A stretch of DNA of 64,000 bases, from assembly GCF_000422245.1 (NCBI RefSeq), contig NZ_ATHI01000011.1, positions 54,817 to 118,816 of the forward strand. Direction: 5' to 3'. The DNA is from Alkalidesulfovibrio alkalitolerans DSM 16529. GTDB taxonomy: Bacteria; Desulfobacterota; Desulfovibrionia; Desulfovibrionales; Desulfovibrionaceae. Below are positions 52,354-60,662 of the stretch, piece by piece (position 1 is the stretch's first letter; every line of letters starts with the position of its first letter). Both the position numbers and the translations under genes were made by a program. Below the pieces are notes generated by a model that did no database searches, was not told the DNA's origin, and worked only from the letters and a program-made list of their open reading frames with translations.

Positions 52354-53229
52354 CTACAGCCCCAATATCTGTTTGAGTTCGGCTATGCGCCTGCGGCTCA
52401 CGGGCAGTTCGATGCGCGTCTTGCCCTTGACCGTGGTGCGCAGCATGAAGTTGGAGCCCGGCAGCGAGGCGATCTCCGTGACCATGTCCAGGTTGACGAG
52501 GTATTTGCGGTGCACGCGGAAGAAGCGGTGCGAGCGCAGCCGCGCCTCCAGGTCCTTCAGCCGGTGCGAGGTCAGGAATTTGTTCTGCGAGGTGTGGACG
52601 TAGGAGTAGTCCTCGTAGGCCTCGACGAAGATGATCTCGTCGTAGGGCACGAGCAGGAGCTTGCCGTCCAGGGTGATGGGCAGCTTCTCGATCTCCGGGG
52701 AGCGGCCCTTGAAGTCCCAGGCCTGGCGCAGGGCCGAGAGGAAGCGGTCCTCCTCGTCCTCGGCCATGGGCACCTTGACCAGCCCGCCCTCGTCCTCGTC
52801 GTCCTCGTCGTCCGCGGCCCAGGCGCGCGGCTCGGGCATCGGCGCTTCCTTGAAGGTGGAGCGGAAGGCGCGCAGCCGCTGCATGGTCTTCTCGAAGCGC
52901 GAGGTCTCGCCCGGCCAGCGCAGGTAGTCCAGGGCCTCCAGTTCGAAGGCCTTGTAGGCCAGGGATTCGTCCTGGGCCACGAAGACCAGGGCCGGGCGGT
53001 GCTTGCGGCTGATGAGCATCTGGGCGAACTCCACGCCCGAGACCCCGCCCGGCAACTCGAAGCCCAGGAAGATCGCGCCGTAGGGGATGGCCTCGATCAA
53101 CTCCATGGCCTCGAACGCGGTCACGGCCTCGCCCACCACGCGCGCGAAATCCGTCCGGTCGAGCGCTTGGCGCAGCTCGGTGCGGACCTGTGCGTCGGGA
53201 TGCAGCAAGAGGATGCGGAACTTGTCCAT
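52354..53229 (-). CDS. LytTR regulator with degenerate receiver domain
   Basis: 291 residues. The first ~110 residues align with a receiver fold, but key residues are missing: the acidic pair is reduced to LLHPD, the phosphoacceptor position reads FLGFELPG with no aspartate, and the conserved KP lysine is W (LRWPGE). The C-terminal LytTR domain (LLLVPYDEIIFVEAYEDYSY, FFRVHRKYLVN) is intact and binds DNA. A DEDDEDEGG linker joins them. The protein is probably regulated without phosphorylation. It is upstream of acs in the same orientation. Confidence 0.85.
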   Translation of the reverse strand: MDKFRILLLHPDAQVRTELRQALDRTDFARVVGEAVTAFEAMELIEAIPYGAIFLGFELPGGVSGVEFAQMLISRKHRPALVFVAQDESLAYKAFELEALDYLRWPGETSRFEKTMQRLRAFRSTFKEAPMPEPRAWAADDEDDEDEGGLVKVPMAEDEEDRFLSALRQAWDFKGRSPEIEKLPITLDGKLLLVPYDEIIFVEAYEDYSYVHTSQNKFLTSHRLKDLEARLRSHRFFRVHRKYLVNLDMVTEIASLPGSNFMLRTTVKGKTRIELPVSRRRIAELKQILGL

Positions 53230-53318
53230 GCCCGTCCGTGGTGCTAGGGAGATGCCAATTGCGCGAGCCTAGCCGGATTTGCGCCCAGCCGCAAGACCGG
53301 TCGCGCCAGGGAGCGGAC

Positions 53319-54197
53319 ATGCGGCCTGATTTTGCATCCATCGCGGAAACGATCCGCGCCTTCGTCGCGGACCCGGCCGTGAACCGGCAGGGGCCGGACT
53401 GCGACGAGCCGTGCTTTCGCGAACCGCTCGTGGCCGTGGCCGCGGGCGACGATCCGCTGTGGGCCTTTTTCAAGCGCGACATCGGCGATTTCGTCTGGAC
53501 GCCCGAGGAGGCCTTCGCCCTCGCCTTTCCCGACGCCCCGGCCAGCGCCCCGGATCTGTGCGTGATCTCCTGGGTGCTGCCCCAAACCCCCCAGACTCTG
53601 GCCGCGCACGCGCGCGAGACCCGCTTTCCGAGCCTGCCCTGGAGCCGGGTGCGCCACTTCGGCGAGACGATCAACGAAAATCTGCGCCGCCACGTGACGG
53701 CCTGGCTTTGCAAGCGCGGAGTGCGGGCCTGCGCGCCCGCGCTTCTGCCCGGCTTCGAGCGCACGATATCCGCAAAATACCACTTCGCCTCGCCCTGGTC
53801 CGAGCGCCACGCGGCCTATGCGGCCGGGCACGGCACCTTCGGCCTGTCCGACGGGCTCATCACCCGCGCGGGCAAGGCGCACCGCGTGGGCTCGGTGGTG
53901 GCCGAACTTTCGCTTCAGGCGACGCCGCGCGCCTACGAAGGCCCCTACGACTGGTGCCTGCACCACGCGACAGGCAAATGCGGCGTCTGCGCCAGGCGCT
54001 GCCCGGCCGGGTCGGTTCGGCCCAGCGCACAAGGCCGCCGCGACAAGCAGAAGTGCTTCGACTACATCCGGGGCACGACCCAGGCCCACGTGCGCGACCG
54101 CCAACTGGGCATCGAGGTCTCGTCCTGCGGCCTGTGCCAGGCCGGTCTTCCCTGCTCCACGGGCATCCCCAGAGGGAAGCGTTCCCGGGGGAGATGA
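53319..54197 (+). CDS. QueG-like 4Fe-4S protein
   Basis: 292 residues. Two ferredoxin-type clusters are visible: CGVCARRCPAG, and C...CGLCQAGLPC nearby. The N-terminal part (SAKYHFASPWSERHAAYAAG, LSDGLITRAGKAHRVGSVVA) is like the epoxyqueuosine reductase core. At ~290 residues it is shorter than true QueG (~350), so it may be a related reductase of unknown substrate. The C-terminal residues (PRGKRSRGR) and stop lie within a family B repeat. AGGGAG precedes the ATG. Confidence 0.8.
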   Translation: MRPDFASIAETIRAFVADPAVNRQGPDCDEPCFREPLVAVAAGDDPLWAFFKRDIGDFVWTPEEAFALAFPDAPASAPDLCVISWVLPQTPQTLAAHARETRFPSLPWSRVRHFGETINENLRRHVTAWLCKRGVRACAPALLPGFERTISAKYHFASPWSERHAAYAAGHGTFGLSDGLITRAGKAHRVGSVVAELSLQATPRAYEGPYDWCLHHATGKCGVCARRCPAGSVRPSAQGRRDKQKCFDYIRGTTQAHVRDRQLGIEVSSCGLCQAGLPCSTGIPRGKRSRGR

Positions 54198-54345
54198 TCT
54201 CCCCCGGACCCCCTGCGATTCCCGAAACAGCCTGCGACGGTTCCGGAAAAGCCAAGGCCAGGAGCGCATCGTCGCCGCACCCAAGCGGGCTTTGCCAACG
54301 ATGGCCTCGAAGCGAATCGCGGGGTCCAGGGGGCATTGGCCCCTG
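54177..54345 (+). repeat. Dispersed repeat, family B
   Basis: It begins GGGAAGCGTTCCCGGGGG-AGATGATCTCCCCC and includes CCCCCTGCGATTCCCGAAAC and TCGAAGCGAATCGCGGGGTC. It ends next to the composite family A copy. Confidence 0.75.
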
Positions 54346-54361
54346 TTCAAGAAATCGATAG

Positions 54362-54608
54362 GCAGGCCGTTCCAAAGGTGCCGGATGCAAGGCGCAAGAA
54401 AGCGCCGGGCCCGACGCGTATAAAGACATATTACCCGGAGCAGAAAATATGCAATATTTTCGTGCTCCGGGTTATAAGTACGGCCCGCCGAAGGCGGGCA
54501 TGAGCGGCGAAGCCGCGGGAGCGCAAAGTCTCTGCTTTGCGCTCGTAATACGCGAGGGATCGGCGCTTTCGCGGTAACGCGGCAGACGGTGCCTTTGGGG
54601 CGGTCTGC
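54362..54608. repeat. Family A repeat interrupted by a hairpin-rich insert
   Basis: The outer arms (GGCGCAAGAAAGCGCC, GCGCTTTCGCGG) and split centre (GACGCGTAT ... AATACGCG) are those of family A. Between about 54421 and 54547 lies an insert of ~125 bp made of four hairpins: CCCGGAGC/GCTCCGGG around GAAAATAT-GCA-ATATTTTC, GCCCGCC-GAA-GGCGGGC, GCGGC/GCCGC, and GAGCGCAAAG-TCTCTG-CTTTGCGCTC. Confidence 0.8.
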
Positions 54609-55735
54609 TAATGCATCATTTCAAGGAAGGCCTCAATGCGCACCTTGAGCTGCTCGGTGTCCGCCTCGGAGTAGTCGGTCTCGATCTGCAGATAGGGCAG
54701 GCCCTTGTCCTGCACGAAGCGGCGCACCTTGCCCGCCTCCACGTTGTAGGTGTGGCAGGCCTGCCAGGTCAGGTCCACCACGGCGTCGGCGGAGAAGTCG
54801 CGGATCATCTCGTCGAGCAGGTCGAAGCGGGCCGTGTTGGGCGACATGATGGAGCAGGGCGTGGCCAGGTAGCGCTCGGCCAGGGCCTCCAGGGGCGGCT
54901 TGTCCGTGGCCACGGGCAGGGTCTTCTTGTAGCCGGTGCAGTTCTCGAAGGCCACCACGCGCGCCCCGGCGTCCTCGATGAGCTTGACCACCTTGTGCGA
55001 GCCCATGCCCACGGGCACACCCGTGAGCAGCACGCGCGGCCCTTCGCTCGCGCCGTTTTGCGGCGCGGCCGAGACCTCGGCCACGATCTCTTCGAGCATG
55101 TCGATGATCTCTTCCTTGTCCGCGAAGAAGCCGCTCTTGAAGAGCAGTTCGAGCATGGTCATGCCGCTCAGCGGCGCGGGCTTTTGGCGTGAGAGATCCA
55201 TCAGCCCCTTGAGCGCGGCGCGTTCGCGGTTGGCCAGGGCGATGGCCTTGGCCAGGTCGTCCTCGCCGATGGAGACGCCGAACTCCTTTTCCAGGCGTTC
55301 GACCAGCCGCCGCATCTCCGCCGCCCAGAAAACGCGGGCCTCTGGCAGGTGTGGGCCGTGCGGCAGATAGAGCAGGTGCAGCGGCTTGATCTCGGACATG
55401 TACTCGAACATCTTCTTCTTGCCGTCGCAGGTGGTGTCGGCCACGATGATGTCCGAGGCGCTGAAATAGGGGCAGGTGCCCTGCACGGCGAAGCCGTAGC
55501 TGCTTTTGATGAGCGGGCAGAGGTTGCGGGGCAGGGTCTCCTCGGCCGTGGCGATGGAATCGTTGCGCGTGCCGCACAGCACCATGGGCGCGGCCCCGGC
55601 GGCCAGGGCGATCTCCGCCGGGGAGTAGAGACAGTAGAGTCCGACGATCTTCTTGCCCTTCTCCTTGGCTTCCTTGACGACAAGCGGGTTTTTCTCGGCT
55701 GCGGTCTTCAGGCGCTCGACGGATGCAAAGGCCAT
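54608..55735 (-). CDS. 2-hydroxyacyl-CoA dehydratase-like / double-cubane cluster protein
   Basis: 375 residues. The fold matches the D-component family: VGLYCLYSPAEIALAAGAAP, NLCPLIKSSYGFA, CPYFSASDIIVADTTCDGKK and VLLTGVPVGMGSHKV. Conserved cysteines 35, 73, 87 and 102 (approximately) can hold a [4Fe-4S] or double-cubane cluster. Partner for the activase encoded 32 bp upstream. The substrate is unknown; related double-cubane proteins reduce small molecules at very low potential. The stop codon touches the composite repeat. Confidence 0.85.
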   Translation of the reverse strand: MAFASVERLKTAAEKNPLVVKEAKEKGKKIVGLYCLYSPAEIALAAGAAPMVLCGTRNDSIATAEETLPRNLCPLIKSSYGFAVQGTCPYFSASDIIVADTTCDGKKKMFEYMSEIKPLHLLYLPHGPHLPEARVFWAAEMRRLVERLEKEFGVSIGEDDLAKAIALANRERAALKGLMDLSRQKPAPLSGMTMLELLFKSGFFADKEEIIDMLEEIVAEVSAAPQNGASEGPRVLLTGVPVGMGSHKVVKLIEDAGARVVAFENCTGYKKTLPVATDKPPLEALAERYLATPCSIMSPNTARFDLLDEMIRDFSADAVVDLTWQACHTYNVEAGKVRRFVQDKGLPYLQIETDYSEADTEQLKVRIEAFLEMMH

Positions 55736-55767
55736 GGATTCCTCCGGTGGTTTTGGTGTCCTTGGGG

Positions 55768-56544
55768 TCAGGTTGCGGTCTCGGCGGCGATCAGGGCCGC
55801 GCCGAGGGCTCCGGCGAAAGGGGCTTCGGGCGGCGCGTGCAGTTCGACACCCAGGCCTTGCGCGATGAGCGCGGTCATGTCCGGGTTGCGGGCCAGGCCG
55901 CCGGTGAAGACCAGGACGGGCACGAGCGGCACGCGGCCGGTGAGGGTCTTAAGCCGCCTGGCCACCGAGGCCAGGATGCCCGCCGCGAGGTCATCCACGC
56001 GCGCTCCCTGGGCCGTGAGGCCGATGATTTCGGTCTCGGCGAAAACCGCGCACATGCTCGACAGGCTCACGGGCTGGCCGCGCGCGGCGGCCGCCCCGAA
56101 CTCGTCCAGGTCCAGGCCGAGCACGGCGGCCATGTTCTGGATGAAGCGGCCCGTGCCCGCGGCGCACTTGTCGTTCATCACGAAATCCTTGACCGAGCCG
56201 TCGGCGTGCAGGGCGATGAGCTTGGAGTCCTGGCCGCCGATGTCGAGCACGCAACGCGCCTCGGGCGTCAGGTGGCGCGCGCCACGCGCATGGCAGGTGA
56301 TCTCCGTGACCCGCCTGGCCGCGAAGGGCAGGCTGACGCGGCCGTAGCCCGTGCCTACCACCGAGGCCACGTCGCCGCGCGCGAAACCGGCTTTTGCCAG
56401 CGCCGCTTCGAGCACCTCCTCGCCCGCCTTGGGCGGGGAAAAGCCGGTGGGGGCCTCGGCCAGGCCGAGAATCCCGCCCGTGGCGGCGTCGAGGACCACG
56501 GCCTTGGCCCCGGTGGATCCCACATCCACGCCCGCGACGATCAT
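55768..56544 (-). CDS. Acyl-CoA dehydratase activase
   Basis: 258 residues. An ASKHA ATPase with GVDVGSTGAKAVVLD, DIGGQDSKLI and VFTGGLARN. The cysteines in KCAAGTGRF and MCAVFAETEI bridge one [4Fe-4S] cluster at the dimer interface. ATP hydrolysis drives single-electron transfer to the dehydratase-like partner. The ATG at 56544 (MIVAGVDVGS) is at the start of the conserved fold, despite an open frame to 56676. Confidence 0.9.
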   Translation of the reverse strand: MIVAGVDVGSTGAKAVVLDAATGGILGLAEAPTGFSPPKAGEEVLEAALAKAGFARGDVASVVGTGYGRVSLPFAARRVTEITCHARGARHLTPEARCVLDIGGQDSKLIALHADGSVKDFVMNDKCAAGTGRFIQNMAAVLGLDLDEFGAAAARGQPVSLSSMCAVFAETEIIGLTAQGARVDDLAAGILASVARRLKTLTGRVPLVPVLVFTGGLARNPDMTALIAQGLGVELHAPPEAPFAGALGAALIAAETAT

Positions 56545-56798
56545 GCCGCCCGGCCTCGGGAGAATGTATTTGGCCGCAGGCCGCCAGTGGCCGCGGCTTC
56601 GGCGGGTGCTCCGTGACGCATGCTTCCTCCGGGAAAAGGTACGAAAGTAGTCCACGGGAAAGGGCGGATGCGTCAAATCGTTTGTCCCGATTCAAACGGG
56701 CAAACGTATCACGCTCCTTGATACGAGTTGGAGCAAAGGGAGGGGAAAGCGGCTACAGTCCGCGAAAACGGAGGGCAGGCAAGGCTCGGGAAACCGGA

Positions 56799-58019
56799 TT
56801 ATTTTTCCAGGGCCGCCAGGAGTTTGTCGCCGATCACGGCCTTGCGCCAGCCGCGCAGTTCGTCGGGCAGGGGGTTGGTCAGGTTCATGATCACGTTCTC
56901 CGCCAGTTCGGTGACGGACTTCTTGCGGGCCAAAAGCTCGGGCGGGAGCTTGAGCGCCTCGGCCGTCTCGGCCACCACGGGCCTGAGCTTTTCCACTAGG
57001 CGGCCGACCTTGCGCGGGTTGGGCGGCCGCACTGGGCGCACGGGCAGGCTCTCTTCGGGCGTCTTCATGATCTCGCGCACAATGCGGGTCAGGGTGCGGC
57101 CGTAGCGTCTGGCGAAGGACGGCTTGACCTCCTCCATCTTGGAGATGTCGCGCATGGTCATGGGCATGGCTTTGGCGATTGCGCGCAGGGTCTTGTCCTG
57201 CATGATGAAGGTGCGCGGCAGGTCGCGGCGCATGGCCTGGCGCTCGCGCCAGGCGAAGAGGTCGCGCAGCGCGCCCAACTCGCGGCGGTCGCACTGCCAC
57301 AGACCACCGAAGCGCAGGTAGTAGTCCTCGGGCTCCACGTCTCGGGTGACCTCGCGGTTCATGCGCTCGATCTCTTCAAGGGCCCATTCCAGGCGGCCGA
57401 GTTTGCGCAATTCGCGGGTCAGGGCCCGGTGCATGGGCAAAAGGCAGACCACGTCCATGGCCGCGTAACGGATCTGGTTCTCGGAGAGCGGCCGGGCCAG
57501 CCAGTCCGAGCGCGTCTCGGATTTGCACATCTGCGTGCCGAAGAGGGTCTTGGACAACTGCTGGTATCCGGCCTGGAAGCCGAAGCCGAGAAAGGCCGCC
57601 GCGATCTGGGTGTCGAAGACCGGTCCGAGCGGCTCGCCCGTGAGGTAGGAGAGCACTTCCAGATCCTCGGAGCACGAGTGCATGACCTTGAGCACGGCGC
57701 GATCGCTGAGCACCCTGGCGAAGGGCGTCATGTCGCTCACGGCCAGGGGATCTATGAGCCAGGTGTTGCGCTTGTCCGCCACCTGGATCAGGCCGAGCAT
57801 GGGGAAATAGGTGCGAACGCGCACGAACTCGGTGTCCACGCCGATGGCCCCGGCGCGGCGGAAATGGGCGCAGGCCTTTTCCAGCGCGGCGTCCGTGGCC
57901 ACGAAACGGGGCCTGATTTCATCCTCGGCGACGATGGGGGATGGGGTCAGCGGACAATATTTGAGGACGGCACGTCCAATCAGTCGGCAGATGTTCAGGG
58001 CGTTCACGGCGCGCACCAT
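56799..58019 (-). CDS. rnd: Ribonuclease D
   Basis: 406 residues. A DEDDy exonuclease: GVDTEFVR, MHSCSEDLEVLS (D) and QIRYAAMDVVCLLP. Two HRDC-like helical domains follow. It trims structured RNA 3' ends. It stands alone on the minus strand, divergent from the secreted protein gene at 58179. Confidence 0.9.
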   Translation of the reverse strand: MVRAVNALNICRLIGRAVLKYCPLTPSPIVAEDEIRPRFVATDAALEKACAHFRRAGAIGVDTEFVRVRTYFPMLGLIQVADKRNTWLIDPLAVSDMTPFARVLSDRAVLKVMHSCSEDLEVLSYLTGEPLGPVFDTQIAAAFLGFGFQAGYQQLSKTLFGTQMCKSETRSDWLARPLSENQIRYAAMDVVCLLPMHRALTRELRKLGRLEWALEEIERMNREVTRDVEPEDYYLRFGGLWQCDRRELGALRDLFAWRERQAMRRDLPRTFIMQDKTLRAIAKAMPMTMRDISKMEEVKPSFARRYGRTLTRIVREIMKTPEESLPVRPVRPPNPRKVGRLVEKLRPVVAETAEALKLPPELLARKKSVTELAENVIMNLTNPLPDELRGWRKAVIGDKLLAALEK

Positions 58020-58178
58020 AGCCTAAAGCGCTGCGATGCGCCAGATGCCTTGCGTGGTCCGGGTGCGCGGGCGGCACGCTTTTGTACTGCGAGGCTTTGT
58101 CTTGACGCCGTGCTGTTTCCTTTCCTAGGATGCGCCACCATGGATCGAAACCCCTTCGGCCTGCGCAAGGAGGGTCGC

Positions 58179-58763
58179 ATGCGGCATTCACGCGTCTTAT
58201 TCCTGGCCTTGTGCCTTCTCGCCCTGGCCGTGTCCGCCTTTGCGGACGCCACGGCCGTGGTCGAGCACGATTTCTCCAAGGGCGTTCCCGCGCAGTGGTC
58301 CACGCGCCAAACGCTTTCCATCGACGGTCTGACCGCGCTCGGCCCTTTCAACGAAAAAAATTCCGCCGTGCCCGGCAAGGCCGAGCTTACGCTGCGCGGC
58401 CTGCCCAAGAGGGACTACGTGCTCTCCTTCGATCTGTACCTGATCGGAAGCTGGGACAGCGAGGGCGACAAGCTGGCCGACACCTTCACCCTCTACGACG
58501 GCAACAACGGGATACTTCTACACATGACCGAGTTCCCCTGCGCCATCGAGAACAACGACGAGAGCAGGCCCGTGGGCCACAAGGGGCTCGTGCGCACGCA
58601 GCTTTCGGAACGTGAACTGGGCTACTGGGTGGTGCCGGTGCGCATCGCGGTGGAGAGCGATTCCTTTACCGGCGAGACGCTGAAGCTGGTTTTCTGGGGC
58701 AAGCCCACGGCGCGCCGGGTCGAGTCCTGGGCATTGGCCAACGTGCGCCTTGAACGGCCCTGA
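58179..58763 (+). CDS. Secreted protein of unknown function
   Basis: 194 residues. A clear signal peptide (SRVLFLALCLLALAVSAFA) ends with cleavage after residue ~22. The mature part is rich in beta-strand and starts TAVVEHDFSKGVPAQWSTRQ, like carbohydrate-binding beta-sandwich proteins, though no family is certain. AAGGAGG lies five bases before the ATG at 58179. Confidence 0.7.
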   Translation: MRHSRVLFLALCLLALAVSAFADATAVVEHDFSKGVPAQWSTRQTLSIDGLTALGPFNEKNSAVPGKAELTLRGLPKRDYVLSFDLYLIGSWDSEGDKLADTFTLYDGNNGILLHMTEFPCAIENNDESRPVGHKGLVRTQLSERELGYWVVPVRIAVESDSFTGETLKLVFWGKPTARRVESWALANVRLERP

Positions 58764-58769
58764 AACTTG

Positions 58770-58895
58770 GCAGACTGCCCCAAAAACACCATCTGCCGCG
58801 TTGCCGCGAAAAGTTCAAACCCTCGCGTAGCTGTACGACGCGTCGGCCTTGAACTTTTCGTGCGCCTTGCATCTGGTGCCTTTTGAACAGTCTGC
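58770..58895. repeat. Dispersed palindromic repeat, family A
   Basis: GCAGACTG and CAGTCTGC form the ends; the centre is CCTCGCGTAGCTGTACGACGCGTCGG. It follows the secreted protein gene by 7 bp. Confidence 0.87.
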
Positions 58896-58997
58896 AAAGC
58901 GGTGTTTTCAACGACCCCATGGCGGCTTGCCATGCGTCCGGAGACGGGCTATAGGCGAAGACGTTCGTTACGAATCGCACAAGCCATGGAGGCGGAC

Positions 58998-59078
58998 ATG
59001 GACTTTTTCTGGTTCCTTCTGGGTCTGGCCAGCGTGATCATCACGCTTCGCATCATCTCCACCACTTTCCAGGACTAG
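58998..59078 (+). CDS. Very small membrane peptide
   Basis: 26 residues. It begins at ATG 58998 with GGAGG five bases upstream. The sequence is one hydrophobic helix (FFWFLLGLASVIITLRI). Its size, start signal and composition fit a small membrane protein. It sits between two family A repeats. Confidence 0.5.
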   Translation: MDFFWFLLGLASVIITLRIISTTFQD

Positions 59079-59172
59079 CAGTCTGTCCTAAAAGCGCCGT
59101 CTGCCGCGCTGACGCAAAAAGATCAAATCCTCCGGCATACTGCGCGCACGGAGGGTGTGAACTTTTTCTGCG
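59078..59172. repeat. Diverged family A repeat
   Basis: It starts GCAGTCTGTCCTAAAAGCGC and keeps the CGTCTGCCGCG...CGCAAAAAGATC arm; the right end is lost. It touches the stop of the small membrane peptide. A perfect palindrome with arms ACGTCCGTGA / TCACGGACGT follows at 59211-59252. Confidence 0.6.
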
Positions 59173-59612
59173 CGGCGGGAGAGGGGCTGTCGGCCCGTTT
59201 TCGGGCCCTGAACGTCCGTGATGCGGTGTGCCTGCGCGCCGCGTCACGGACGTTTCGCGTCTGGGCGCGCGGCTTTTCGCATTCCCGCCCGATCCTGGCC
59301 AGCGCGGCAAATGTTTCGCAGCCGCTTGGCATCATGCGAACAGGCCTTCGCCGGGGCCTGGGATTTGGCAAATGCGTCATTCGTAACCTTCCAGTTTGCA
59401 TTTTTGTGCATGTCTTCTCGCCTGTGCTGACGCATGGAGAATCAAGGCTTCGCCAAGGTATCGGCAGCCTCGACCCGTTGCGTGGCTGCTACAGGAAGGC
59501 GCTTTGTCGACGATTTTGTCGAAAAAATCCCACTCCCTGTGGGGCACTGGGTGTCCCTTGTGCCCGAATTTAAGTGTTAACATTTTGATATTGCAGATGT
59601 TGTTCAAAAAGT

Positions 59613-59740
59613 TGAGCGGCCTATCAGTCCTGGCACGCTCCCTGCTAAACCCTAGGTCAGGTCCGGCAGACCATACGCCTCCATTCACACAGACCCCGCC
59701 TTTACCTCTCTTTATAGGCCCCGTCCTGGGGCCTTTTCTC
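59613..59740 (+). ncRNA. Possible small RNA with partial SRP-RNA similarity
   Basis: A possible promoter (TTGTTC, 16-bp spacer, TATCAG) is followed by about 100 nt ending in a strong terminator. The stretch TGCTAAACC...AGGTCAGGTCCGG (59643-59664) matches the 5' part of bacterial SRP RNA, but the invariant AAGGAAGCAGCC that should follow is replaced by CAGACCATACG. It could be a remnant or a different RNA. The gap 59173-59612 has nothing else I can name. Confidence 0.3.
59716..59740 (+). terminator. Rho-independent terminator
   Basis: AGGCCCC-GTCCT-GGGGCCT followed by TTTCTCTTT. Confidence 0.75.
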
Positions 59741-59885
59741 TTTACGTGCCGCGTGAATCCGGGGGCGTGGCGGCCGTGGACAACGGGGCCGCGCCCGGCT
59801 AGATTCATAGGCTTGCGACGGCGAAGCCCTGGCCGCGCCGCCGCGCATGGTCGGAAAACGACCAAGCCGATCGACGATTTGCGGG

Positions 59886-60662
59886 ATGACGACGATGCGC
59901 ATCTGTTTTTGCGGCGTGGGCGAGGCCGTGGACGAGCGCCTGCCCAACACTTCCCTCTACTGCGACGCGGGCCCTGGGACGCCGGGGCTGCTCTTGGACT
60001 GCGGCTTCACAGGCGCGCACGCCCTGTTCGCGGCCGTGCCCGAGGCCGCGGACACGCTCATCGGGGTCTGGATTTCCCATTTTCACGGCGACCACTGGTT
60101 CGGCCTGCCCGCCTTGCTCGTGCGCCTGCACGTGGACGGCCGCACGGCCCCGCTGCACCTGATCGGCCAGCCGGGCGTGCGCGAACGGGTGGAGACGCTC
60201 GTGCCCATGGCCTACGGCATTCTCCCCCGCCTCGCCTTTCCCCTTGTTTTTCACGAGGCGGCGCCCGGCGCTTCGCTCGACCTTGGGCCGTTCACGCTCT
60301 CGTTCGCCCTGGCGGGGCATCCCGAACCCGCCTTGGCCGTGCGCGTGCAGGACGCGGCGGGCGCGTCCGCGTTTTACAGCGGCGACGGCCGCCCCACGCC
60401 CGAAAGCCTCGAACTCGCGCGCGGCGCGAGCCTTGTTGTCCACGAGGCCTTCAGCCTGCACGGCGAGGTGGAGGGCCATGGCACGGTGGTCACGGCCTGC
60501 GCCTTTGCCCGCGAGGCCGGGGCGAAGGCCCTGGCCGTGGTCCACGTGCGGCGCGAGGAGCGCCATGCGCGCGCGGCCGAGATCCGTGAGATGCTGGCGG
60601 CCGAGAAAGGCCTTGCCGCATTCATGCCCGAGCCGGGCGACTGGCGCGAGGTGCGGCCGTGA
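59886..60662 (+). CDS. Metallo-beta-lactamase fold hydrolase (RNase Z-like)
   Basis: 258 residues. The metal site SHFHGDHWFGLPALL is followed by GHPEPALAVRV and FYSGDGRP, and the histidine in VVHEAF. This is the pattern of RNase Z-like or phosphodiesterase enzymes. Start chosen at ATG 59886 (MTTMRICFCG); no strong ribosome binding site. The stop overlaps the GTG start of the AraC gene by 4 bp, so these are co-translated. Confidence 0.8.
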   Translation: MTTMRICFCGVGEAVDERLPNTSLYCDAGPGTPGLLLDCGFTGAHALFAAVPEAADTLIGVWISHFHGDHWFGLPALLVRLHVDGRTAPLHLIGQPGVRERVETLVPMAYGILPRLAFPLVFHEAAPGASLDLGPFTLSFALAGHPEPALAVRVQDAAGASAFYSGDGRPTPESLELARGASLVVHEAFSLHGEVEGHGTVVTACAFAREAGAKALAVVHVRREERHARAAEIREMLAAEKGLAAFMPEPGDWREVRP

